25,267 nt of DNA from Trachelipus rathkii. Lineage: Eukaryota; Arthropoda; Malacostraca; Isopoda; Trachelipodidae. The DNA is taken from the NCBI GenBank assembly GCA_015478945.1, contig JABUQX010118666.1, positions 1 through 25,267 on the forward strand. The letters are read 5' to 3'. Positions 11,463 to 17,715 of the stretch are shown piece by piece. Position numbers and translations under genes: made by a program. The notes below the pieces were generated by a model. The model searched no databases. It was given only the letters and a program-made list of their open reading frames with translations, and was not told the origin of the DNA. Numbering within the stretch: the first letter of the stretch is position 1; each line of letters starts with the position of its first letter.

Positions 11463-11540
11463 GTATCGGTATCGGACGGTATCGGTATCGGAGTGGATCA
11501 GTGTCATTATTTGTTATTTAGATAGTGGTATCGGTATCGG
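11463..11540 (+). repeat. TATCGG repeat cluster in the LTR
   Basis: TATCGG occurs as two adjacent pairs at 11463-11492 and one pair at 11527-11540. The cluster is kept in the 3' LTR (21133-21162 and 21198-21211). It stands out in AT-rich DNA and could be a protein or RNA-binding repeat. Function is unknown. Confidence 0.6.
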
Positions 11541-11574
11541 CCTGTATCAAAATTGGTTGTTTTGAAATTTGTTT

Positions 11575-11580
11575 AATAAA
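11575..11580 (+). promoter_or_regulatory. Candidate LTR polyadenylation signal AATAAA
   Basis: AATAAA is followed within 10-60 nt by GT/T-rich sequence (TTGGTTTTGGTTGTTCGGTG, then a T tract), the usual downstream element. The equivalent in the 3' LTR is 21246-21251 and would end the genomic transcript. Confidence 0.55.
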
Positions 11581-11681
11581 TTCTTATTGGTTTTGGTTGT
11601 TCGGTGTTTTCTTTTTTTTCCTGCGTTTTATTCTTCCGTTGAAGAGGGACCTCACGACTAAAACAAATAGGTGACACGCGG

Positions 11682-11723
11682 ATCGAACCCCACCACATAT
11701 TGTGGAGAATCGAACCCACCACA
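11682..11723 (+). repeat. Duplicated LTR terminus ATCGAACCC(C)ACCACA
   Basis: The last bases of the LTR (11709-11723) repeat a nearby block at 11682-11697. Both end in CCACCACA, and both are present in the 3' LTR. The reverse complement contains GGTTCGAT, resembling the tRNA T-loop (B box) core. It may be a duplicated integrase recognition end or an older LTR end. Confidence 0.6.
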
Positions 11724-11729
11724 TTTTTC

Positions 11730-11747
11730 TGGCGCCCAACGTGGGGC
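11730..11747 (+). promoter_or_regulatory. Primer-binding site for tRNA-Lys(CUU)
   Basis: TGGCGCCCAACGTGGGGC is an exact 18-nt complement of the 3' end of animal tRNA-Lys(CUU) including CCA, the primer known from retroviruses that use tRNA-Lys1,2. It starts 6 nt after the LTR end, as expected for minus-strand priming. Confidence 0.93.
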
Positions 11748-11787
11748 CTTCTTGACGGAGGACAAAGGGGACAAATAGACAGTAAGG

Positions 11788-13773
11788 ATGAGTACAGTAG
11801 AGGAATTGAAGTTAGAGGTTGAAAGATGGAAGGAAGCATTTCGAAAGAAGGAAAAAGAGAATGAAGATTTAATTGATAGAGTGAGAGTATTGTCAGAAGG
11901 AATGAGAGAGATGGAAAGACGAATGGAAGAGAGAATGGAAGAGAAAATTTCTTCACGAGTGGATGAGTTAATGGCCTCTCGTGTGGATGACTTATTAAAT
12001 CAGAGATTTGCGAAAGTGATTGAGGAGAAAGGTGAAAAACAGAAGGTAACCTCTACTCCTAGGATAGTAGATAAAATAGATAATGTGAAAGGGAATGGTG
12101 GACAGGTTGTGAATGGATTAGATGGAGTAGATGGTTTGAATGAGAAGAAGGATGAGAGGAGAGTGAAAGAAGACAAGAAGAAAGAGAGAAAGGATAAGAA
12201 GAAGAAGAAGACGTCAAAGAATAAAAGGCATGAAAGAAGAGTGCTAGCTAAGAGTAAGAGTATAGACTCTTTATACAGCAGTACGATTGAGGAAGTGGGA
12301 GTGAATGATGATGACGATACCAGGTCAGAGGACTCGTCCAGTTCCTCCAACGTCAGAGTTTCTAAGAGTGTATTGATTAGGGACATTCCTAAAATCAACA
12401 AATATAATGTTTACGGGACTAAGGATGTGGGTGAATTTTTCTTGGAGTATGAAAGATACTGTAAGGACAAATTCGATGAAAATAAAGTGTTTTGGGTGAA
12501 AGAGTTAGGGGAGTTTTTGGAAGGACGAATGCTTGATTTTTATAAGGCGATTGCTAGTATGGGTGAGCCGAGGTATGAAGTGGTAAAAGAGAGAATATTG
12601 GAACAAGTGGAAAGAGTGAAAGGAGGGGTAAAATATCGAAAAGTGCATGATTTCGATAAAGCTAGAAGGGGAAAGAGTGAAAGATTAGATATGTATGCAC
12701 ATCGTTTGGAAACGTTGGCGCGAATGAAATTTGGGAATGAGGATGTGAGTGATAATAAAAGGTTATTGAAGAAGTTTTTAGAAACTATTCCATCCGCAGT
12801 GGCGGAATTTATAAATGCAAGGAGAAAGGAGAAAATGAGATGGGCGGGAGAGCGACTACGTTGGAAGGATGTGTTGGAGATAGTAGAGGATAGAGAGTTT
12901 GAAACGAATGAAAGAGAGAGAGAGGAGAATGAAAGACGCGATGTTTACAGTGGCAGGGGAGTGAATGAAAGGGCTTCACCACCACCTCAGTACAGGTCAT
13001 ATAGAGATGCTCTGAGAGCCAACCCCTATGAGGTGATGGTGAAGTTCTTAGAGGATTTTTATGGGGGTGGAGGTAATGATAGACAGGTGAATGCGGGTGA
13101 TGTGTATGTAAGTAGACCAATGGGGGGTAATGTAAATGCACAAGTGAATGATAGAGGGGGTTATAACCAAGGGAATGTGAGAGGAAATGTGATCGGGAAC
13201 AGAGAGAACGTAGGTAATAAGGACGTGAAGTGTTTCAGATGTGGTAAGATGGGACACATGATATCAGAATGCAGGTGGGCGAATGGAGCTTGTTTCAGTT
13301 GTGGGCAAGTGGGCCATATGGCCATGAACTGCACAGACCCGCAAAGGGCTGGGTGTAGGAGGTGCGGAGGTATGGACCATTGGGCTCGTGATTGTCAACA
13401 AGGTGGAAGAGTGAGAAAGCCTGTATGCGGGAATTGTGGAATTGAGGGGCATTTTTCAAGAATGTGTAGGGTTCCTCGGAATACATGTACTCAATGTGGG
13501 CAAATGGGGCATTTAGCTGGAATGTGCTGGAGTATTAGACGTCAGGGAAGTATGAATCCGGGGTACCAGGGAGTGATTGGTGGGGAAGGCAGTAGGCCTA
13601 TGGCTAGTAGTGGGGGTACTGCCAATATTGTTCCGGCAGCAGCAGTAACCAGTAATAGGACTGTGAATGTGAATGACATGGTGAGTATGAATAATCTGAA
13701 TAATCAGGTTAGGGGGACTGTGCCGGGAAACGAGGAAGGGAAGGGTTTACAGATGGTGGGCCCTCATGTGTGA
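11788..13773 (+). CDS. gag: Gag polyprotein with five CCHC zinc knuckles
   Basis: A 661-aa structural protein that would assemble the particle and bind element RNA. Residues 1-80 are heptad-like and highly charged, a probable coiled coil. Residues about 119-152 are a Lys/Arg-rich stretch and about 173-190 an acidic Ser-rich stretch. About 198-375 look like a Ty3/gypsy capsid domain (YERYCKDKF, then KRLLKKFLETIP). Five CX2CX4HX4C knuckles follow at 482-495, 502-515, 523-536, 547-560 and 567-580, more than the one or two usual in this class. The ATG at 11788 lies 40 nt after the primer-binding site and is the first ATG of the frame. The frame is intact, unlike pol. The stop (13771-13773) overlaps the protease frame, and a GGGTTTA slip site sits 22 nt upstream. 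Assignment is firm from the zinc knuckles and position. Confidence 0.95.
   Translation: MSTVEELKLEVERWKEAFRKKEKENEDLIDRVRVLSEGMREMERRMEERMEEKISSRVDELMASRVDDLLNQRFAKVIEEKGEKQKVTSTPRIVDKIDNVKGNGGQVVNGLDGVDGLNEKKDERRVKEDKKKERKDKKKKKTSKNKRHERRVLAKSKSIDSLYSSTIEEVGVNDDDDTRSEDSSSSSNVRVSKSVLIRDIPKINKYNVYGTKDVGEFFLEYERYCKDKFDENKVFWVKELGEFLEGRMLDFYKAIASMGEPRYEVVKERILEQVERVKGGVKYRKVHDFDKARRGKSERLDMYAHRLETLARMKFGNEDVSDNKRLLKKFLETIPSAVAEFINARRKEKMRWAGERLRWKDVLEIVEDREFETNEREREENERRDVYSGRGVNERASPPPQYRSYRDALRANPYEVMVKFLEDFYGGGGNDRQVNAGDVYVSRPMGGNVNAQVNDRGGYNQGNVRGNVIGNRENVGNKDVKCFRCGKMGHMISECRWANGACFSCGQVGHMAMNCTDPQRAGCRRCGGMDHWARDCQQGGRVRKPVCGNCGIEGHFSRMCRVPRNTCTQCGQMGHLAGMCWSIRRQGSMNPGYQGVIGGEGSRPMASSGGTANIVPAAAVTSNRTVNVNDMVSMNNLNNQVRGTVPGNEEGKGLQMVGPHV
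13743..13749 (+). promoter_or_regulatory. Probable -1 ribosomal frameshift heptamer GGGTTTA
   Basis: In the gag frame the bases read G-GGT-TTA, the canonical X-XXY-YYZ pattern; GGGUUUA is the slip site of yeast L-A virus. The gag stop is 21 nt downstream and the protease frame is -1 and open across the site. I did not find a convincing downstream stem by eye; CTCATG at 13763 could pair with CATGAG at 13841, which is weak. Confidence 0.7.
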
Positions 13774-14654
13774 ATGGAGTGCAAGTGGTGAGAAATGGTG
13801 TGAATATGGATGTGTTTTTGGCTGGTCAGGTGGATGAGTGCATGAGTATTAAAGTTTATTGTGGAGGGATTGAGGTGAGAGCTTTGATTGATACTGGGTG
13901 TATGGTCAGTGTAGTGTATAAAAGTGCGTATGATAGAATGAATATAAGGGAGGACCAGAAAGAGTCAGGAAAGGGGAATATTAAGGGGATAAGCAACATG
14001 TTGATACCGGTAGTGACTAAATTTAGGGAGAGTGTTAGGATTGGTGGAATAGGTATGGAAGAGACTGATTTTTATGTGATTAACAGTATAAATGAGAAGT
14101 ATGATGTGTTGCTAGGTTATAAGTTTTTGAGTGTGAATGGGATAGTTATCCATCCGGATCGGATGATGATAGAGAAAAAGATGAATAAAGAGGGGAGATG
14201 TCAGATGTATGTGAATAAGGTAGGGGATGTGAAAGTGAAATTGGTAAAAGGTGTGGAAGTGTTTGCTTTGGAAGATATGTCTTTGAAAACTGATGGAGTA
14301 GTGAGTGTGAAAGTAGGATGGAATACAAATGTAGGTGTGGATGTAGACCAGAATAGCATGTTTCTGGTGGATGGTTATGATGCTAGGTATAGGGTGAAAA
14401 GGGTAGCGCATGTATTTGACGGTATATTAGATATGAATAATCCTAGGGTATGTCTGCAGAAGGTGCCTGATGTGAAAAAGAAGAGAGTGAGAGGTATAAG
14501 GGTTGGTGATGTCGTTGGCAGTTTGTATTCGGTTTTGGTTGTAGAGCATTCGAGAGGGAATGAATGCTGTGTCTTTGCTGGTGATATTGAGAAGAAGGAT
14601 TGGGTGTATGATGAAATGGTTGACAAAGTGAGATTTCCGGGAAGGGTTGAATGA
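13770..14654 (+). CDS. Retropepsin 1 (aspartic protease) plus linker, start of pol
   Basis: The -1 frame relative to gag, presumably expressed as a Gag-Pro fusion from the slip site at 13743 rather than from its own GTG start. Residues about 28-125 are a retropepsin: ALIDTGCMVSVV with the catalytic D41-T42-G43, and the C-terminal strand motif YDVLLGYKFL at 111-120. It would cleave Gag and Pol. Cys after DTG replaces the usual Ala or Ser and is tolerated in some retropepsins. Residues about 160-294 form a beta-rich linker with no recognised catalytic motif, in the place where Ty3/gypsy elements keep a spacer before RT. The frame ends at 14652-14654, where the RT frame (open from 14632) takes over. 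That break falls at a domain junction and may be a mutation, an assembly indel or recoding. A second, distinct retropepsin is encoded at 16634. Confidence 0.88.
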   Translation: MNGVQVVRNGVNMDVFLAGQVDECMSIKVYCGGIEVRALIDTGCMVSVVYKSAYDRMNIREDQKESGKGNIKGISNMLIPVVTKFRESVRIGGIGMEETDFYVINSINEKYDVLLGYKFLSVNGIVIHPDRMMIEKKMNKEGRCQMYVNKVGDVKVKLVKGVEVFALEDMSLKTDGVVSVKVGWNTNVGVDVDQNSMFLVDGYDARYRVKRVAHVFDGILDMNNPRVCLQKVPDVKKKRVRGIRVGDVVGSLYSVLVVEHSRGNECCVFAGDIEKKDWVYDEMVDKVRFPGRVE

Positions 14655-15660
14655 AGTAAGGAGACAAAAGATTGTACGAATGTTGTGGGAAAGGAGGGAA
14701 GCGCTAAGCAAAGGCGATGAGGATTTTGGGAGGGCGCAGTTGCCTGAATTCCGTATTGTGTTATCGGAAGATACCCCCATATACCAGCGACCTCGTCACT
14801 TTCCTCCCCCAGTTGCGAATGAGATTGAAGAGCAGTGTGAAGAGTTAGAGCGAATAGGTGTGTTGGAAGAGAGTGTAAGTCCTTGGAATAGCCCGATTGT
14901 GCCCGTGCGAAAGCCTGATGGACGATTGAGGTTATGTATTGATTATCGTAAGGTGAATGAAAAGACGGTGAAAGATAGGTTTCCTATGTGTGTAGTGTCA
15001 GAATGTGTGTATAGTATGTATGGGATGAAAGTCTTTACGAAAATGGATCTGGTGCGTGGATATTATCAGATGCCAGTGGAAGAGAATAGTAGGTGTGTGA
15101 CTGCTTTTTCGACTGCTAAGCGGCATTATCAGTTTAGGAATTTGAGCTTTGGGTTGGCCAATGCTCCGGCAGCTTTTCAGAGGGCGATGAATGTGGTTAT
15201 GAATGATTTTCCTAGCAAGAATGTGATGGTGTTTATAGATGATATATTAGTGATGACTGAGACTTTCTCTGAGCATTTGAAGTTAGTGAATGATGTGTTG
15301 AAAAAGTTGGAGGATGTGGGTATAAAAGTGAAAGTTGAGAAATGTGAATGGTTTGCGGATGAGGTTGAATTTTTTCTAGGACACAAGGTTAGTGCGACTG
15401 GGTTGAAGAAAGCGGAAAAGTTTGTTGAAAAAGTTAGGAATTTTCCTAGACCTAGGAATGTTAGAGAGTTGAGGGGATTTTTAGGTTTGGTAGAGTTTGG
15501 AAGGAAGTTTATGAAAGATTGTTCTGGTGTAATGAAACCTTTGACTGAATGGACTGGTAAAAAGAAGAGTACGATTGTGAAATGGAATGACAGAATGAAT
15601 GAAGCGTTTGAAAAGTTGAAAGCAGAAGTTGCGAAAGATGTAGAAATTAGCGTACCCTGA
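14647..15660 (+). CDS. pol: Reverse transcriptase domain of pol
   Basis: A 337-aa frame encoding a full Ty3/gypsy RT, which copies element RNA to DNA. Motifs in order: LPEFRIVL and IYQRPRHFPPP; VRKPDGRLRLCIDYRKVNE; KMDLVRGYYQMP with catalytic D134; LSFGLANAPAAFQRAMN; FIDDILV with D198-D199; EFFLGHKVSATG; and the connection region RELRGFLGLVEFGRKF. The start is a frame boundary and TTG is only nominal: translation probably arrives from the protease frame through a +1 change between 14632 and 14654. The frame stops at 15658-15660 (TGA), and the coding signal continues at once in the next frame (+1) from 15656 into RNase H. All RT catalytic residues are present, so the enzyme itself is intact in this copy. 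Confidence 0.95.
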   Translation: MNEVRRQKIVRMLWERREALSKGDEDFGRAQLPEFRIVLSEDTPIYQRPRHFPPPVANEIEEQCEELERIGVLEESVSPWNSPIVPVRKPDGRLRLCIDYRKVNEKTVKDRFPMCVVSECVYSMYGMKVFTKMDLVRGYYQMPVEENSRCVTAFSTAKRHYQFRNLSFGLANAPAAFQRAMNVVMNDFPSKNVMVFIDDILVMTETFSEHLKLVNDVLKKLEDVGIKVKVEKCEWFADEVEFFLGHKVSATGLKKAEKFVEKVRNFPRPRNVRELRGFLGLVEFGRKFMKDCSGVMKPLTEWTGKKKSTIVKWNDRMNEAFEKLKAEVAKDVEISVP

Positions 15661-15688
15661 TTACAGTGAGGATGCTAAGCCACTGGAA

Positions 15689-16627
15689 GTGTATACGGAT
15701 GCAAGTGGGTATTGTATGGGAGGTTGTTTGATGCAAGAGCAAGTGATTGACGGGATTGAAAGAAAACGAGTGATTGCATATGTTTCGAAAGCGTTTAGTA
15801 TGACGGAGCGAAAGTATTCCACGATTGAAAGAGAGTTGGCTGCTTTGAGGTTTTGTCTGAAGTCGTTGCGTCCGTTTTTGTATGGTGTCAAGTTTGTGGT
15901 GCGAACGGATCATCAACCTTTAGTGTATTTGCAGCGAATGAGGACGGTTGATAGCAGGCTTGCAAGGACGTTGGAAGATTTGAGTGATTTTGATTATGTG
16001 GTTGAGTATGTCCCTGGTGAAAGAAATGTAATAGCAGATTTAATGTCAAGAATGCCTGGGAGTGAAAGAATGGATGAAAGAGTAGTGATAGATCCAGAGT
16101 ATTTACCTAAGGGATTAATGAAAGGGAAAGAAAGTAGAGGTGGGGGTGATTCTATGTTTGAAAGTGTGTTGTATGGTTTAAAGGATTTAGCTAAGGATAG
16201 TTTGATATCGAGAGTGCCTGAGAGTATAGAAGAGTTGCGGAAGGAAGTTATGACTGAAGTGTGTAAGAAACCTGAGCAGATAGGGATTAGGAAGGTGAGA
16301 CAGTATATGAAGGAGTTGAAGGCTATGTGTACTGTGGGTGTGAGTCCATTGCAAGAGGTGTTGATTGTTGTGAGCAAGTTATTTAAGGTAGTTGTGTGTG
16401 TGCATTTCGGTGGCGAGAAACCGGTTATTTATAGGAATGATGGTATTGATAGGCAAAGTGAAAATGAGTTGCATTTACAGTGTTTGAGTGGGGTACATTA
16501 TAATTGGGTAATAGAGAAAAAGAGTTATGATAGGAAGTATGTGTTGGAAAGGGAAGTGGAAGAGTGTATTATTGAGGATGATGAGGATGTGAAAATGATT
16601 TGTCCAGGGGTGAAATTGAAGAATTAG
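15689..16627 (+). CDS. RNase H followed by OTU-like domain
   Basis: Coding signal in this frame begins at about 15656 (PDYSEDAKP), before the nominal start. Residues 1-125 are RNase H, which removes RNA from the hybrid: YTDAS with D4, YSTIERELAAL with E47, RTDHQPL with D74, and NVIADLMSR with D117. Residues about 150-280 resemble an OTU peptidase: GGGDSMFESVLYGL aligned to the family's GDGNCLFRAL block, then ELRKEV, a VVSKLFKVVVCVHF strand like the family's LQALxxxLNVxIxVH, and LHLQCLSGVHYNWV, matching the HYNxV block with H270. The nucleophile position holds Ser155, with two residues missing before it. The domain may therefore be a non-catalytic binder, a serine variant, or mutated. OTU enzymes remove ubiquitin; some retroelements are known to carry them. 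The frame ends in a TAG (16625-16627), after which the same frame continues into retropepsin 2. Confidence 0.8.
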   Translation: MYTDASGYCMGGCLMQEQVIDGIERKRVIAYVSKAFSMTERKYSTIERELAALRFCLKSLRPFLYGVKFVVRTDHQPLVYLQRMRTVDSRLARTLEDLSDFDYVVEYVPGERNVIADLMSRMPGSERMDERVVIDPEYLPKGLMKGKESRGGGDSMFESVLYGLKDLAKDSLISRVPESIEELRKEVMTEVCKKPEQIGIRKVRQYMKELKAMCTVGVSPLQEVLIVVSKLFKVVVCVHFGGEKPVIYRNDGIDRQSENELHLQCLSGVHYNWVIEKKSYDRKYVLEREVEECIIEDDEDVKMICPGVKLKN

Positions 16628-16633
16628 TGTATT

Positions 16634-17065
16634 GTGAGCATGGGAAGAGTGGAAGAATGGAAAGTGAAAGTGCAGGTGGATGGCAAGGTATATTGTGGAT
16701 TGATTGATACTGGGGCTCAGATTTCTTTAGTGAATGCATCTGTGGTACGAGAGATTGAGCGAGTGACGTGGCAGATTCCTAGGAGGAATACTAGTGTAAA
16801 GATAAAGGGGATTGGGTCAGGGGAGATAGTAGCTTTAGAAGAGGTTTTGCTGAAAGTAGAGATAGGAACATTGGGGAGGGTGGAACATAGGTTTGTTGTG
16901 CTTGATGAAGAACGAATGCCTTATTGTTTTCTGTTTGGGATTAATTTTTTAAGAATGAATGGGTTGTCCGTAGATGTAGGGAATGAAAGATTGTTGAAAG
17001 GGAATCGAGAGGTAGTTAGAATGCAGAAGGGGGATGTGTGTGTGGCTGATTTGTGGGAATGGTGA
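16634..17065 (+). CDS. Second retropepsin-like aspartic protease domain
   Basis: A 143-aa segment in the same frame as the OTU-like part, separated from it only by the TAG at 16625-16627. It has the full retropepsin plan: VYCGLIDTGAQISLV with D25-T26-G27, a flap-like region around 55-60 (IKGIGSG), and the C-terminal motif CFLFGINFLRMNGLSVDV (98-115) matching the family's ILGxDFL. DTGAQ is closer to the common DTGA form than retropepsin 1's DTGC. The two proteases differ widely in sequence, so this is not a recent tandem duplicate. A protease between RNase H and integrase, in addition to one before RT, is not an arrangement I know. It could process the OTU/integrase junctions, or be a non-catalytic dimerisation module. 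The frame ends at 17063-17065, overlapping the integrase ATG at 17059 (ATGGTGA). Confidence 0.85.
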   Translation: MSMGRVEEWKVKVQVDGKVYCGLIDTGAQISLVNASVVREIERVTWQIPRRNTSVKIKGIGSGEIVALEEVLLKVEIGTLGRVEHRFVVLDEERMPYCFLFGINFLRMNGLSVDVGNERLLKGNREVVRMQKGDVCVADLWEW

Positions 17066-17715
17066 GAGTTGGTGTGGGGGATGAAGAATTGCTAAGTATG
17101 AACGATATTGAAGTAATGCAAGAGGAATGTCCTATGGTATGTGAGTTGCGAAAATGCATCTTGTCAGGTAAGGAAGTGTGTAGATGGGATCAGTTGATAG
17201 AAGATTTTAGGGTATTTGCGAAAAAGTTTGTGGTTTGTGCGAATGTGGTTTATTATATTAGGAAAGTGCGAGAGGATGATTTGTATGTACCAGTGTTTTC
17301 TGTGGTTGGAGCTGTAGGGATGGCTATAGTGATCCATCGTAAGTATGGACACATGGGGAAATTTAAATTATGGGAATGTATGAAAGAGAGAGTGTTTAAT
17401 CCTTGGTTGCGAAAGATCGTGAATGATGTAGCGACTACGTGTGTGGAATGTCAGAAAGGGAAGTATCAGAGAATGTATGTGAAACCTCCTGTGTTGCGAA
17501 TGGACGTGAGTGAACCTTTTGAGTTAGTGGTGATTGATTGTGTTTCGTTACCAGTGACCGCGTGTGGGTATGTAGGAATGGTTGTGATGGTGGATCATAA
17601 GAGTAAGTTTGCGTATGCTGTGCCTGTAAAGAATAAAACTAGTGCGAATGTGGCTAAGGTAGTGAGAGAAGTATTGTTGCCAATGTGTGTGTGTGTAAAC
17701 CGAAGCGAATGTTGA
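17053..17715 (+). CDS. Integrase, N-terminal zinc domain and first part of catalytic core
   Basis: This begins the integrase that joins element DNA to the host chromosome. The likely first Met is 17059, overlapping the stop of retropepsin 2; the frame is -1 relative to that protease and is closed upstream by a TGA at 17047. The HHCC zinc site is complete: H95 and H100 (HRKYGH), C130 and C133 (CVEC). The core starts with VVIDCVS (catalytic D162) and continues VVMVDHKSKFAYAVPV. The coding signal leaves this frame inside a (TG)n run at 17684-17696, and the true continuation is the frame of 17685-18881. The residues after about 210 (CVNRSEC) are therefore out of frame and not part of the protein. 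Confidence 0.92.
   Translation: MGMVRVGVGDEELLSMNDIEVMQEECPMVCELRKCILSGKEVCRWDQLIEDFRVFAKKFVVCANVVYYIRKVREDDLYVPVFSVVGAVGMAIVIHRKYGHMGKFKLWECMKERVFNPWLRKIVNDVATTCVECQKGKYQRMYVKPPVLRMDVSEPFELVVIDCVSLPVTACGYVGMVVMVDHKSKFAYAVPVKNKTSANVAKVVREVLLPMCVCVNRSEC
17684..17696. repeat. (TG)n run at the integrase frame break
   Basis: TGTGTGTGTGTGT lies exactly where the integrase coding signal switches frame. Gain of one TG unit (2 nt) would produce the observed shift. Confidence 0.75.

Larger units (their letters stand above)
9273..11723 (+). repeat. 5' LTR (about 2451 bp)
   Basis: It matches 18954-21387 almost throughout. It starts TGTGTGATCTG (the 3' copy starts TGTGGTGATCTG) and ends GAACCCACCACA. 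It contains several splice-site-like motifs (9291, 9366, 9876/10017, 10181/10292, 10424/10524, 10830), an (ATT)n tract, a tandem duplicated A-rich block (10965-11106), a TATAAAG at 11101, TATCGG repeats (11463-11540) and AATAAA at 11575. It is unusually long for a Ty3/gypsy element. Confidence 0.92.

Noticed and set aside
11682..11747. tRNA gene near the LTR end, because of tRNA-like T-loop and acceptor sequence
   Set aside because: The Lys match is the primer-binding site only, and no D-arm, anticodon arm or full cloverleaf can be drawn around it.
17051..17065. Programmed -1 slip site at the protease 2/integrase junction
   Set aside because: The integrase frame is open only from 17050, and no X-XXY-YYZ heptamer occurs in phase between there and the stop. 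The ATGGTGA overlap is noted instead.
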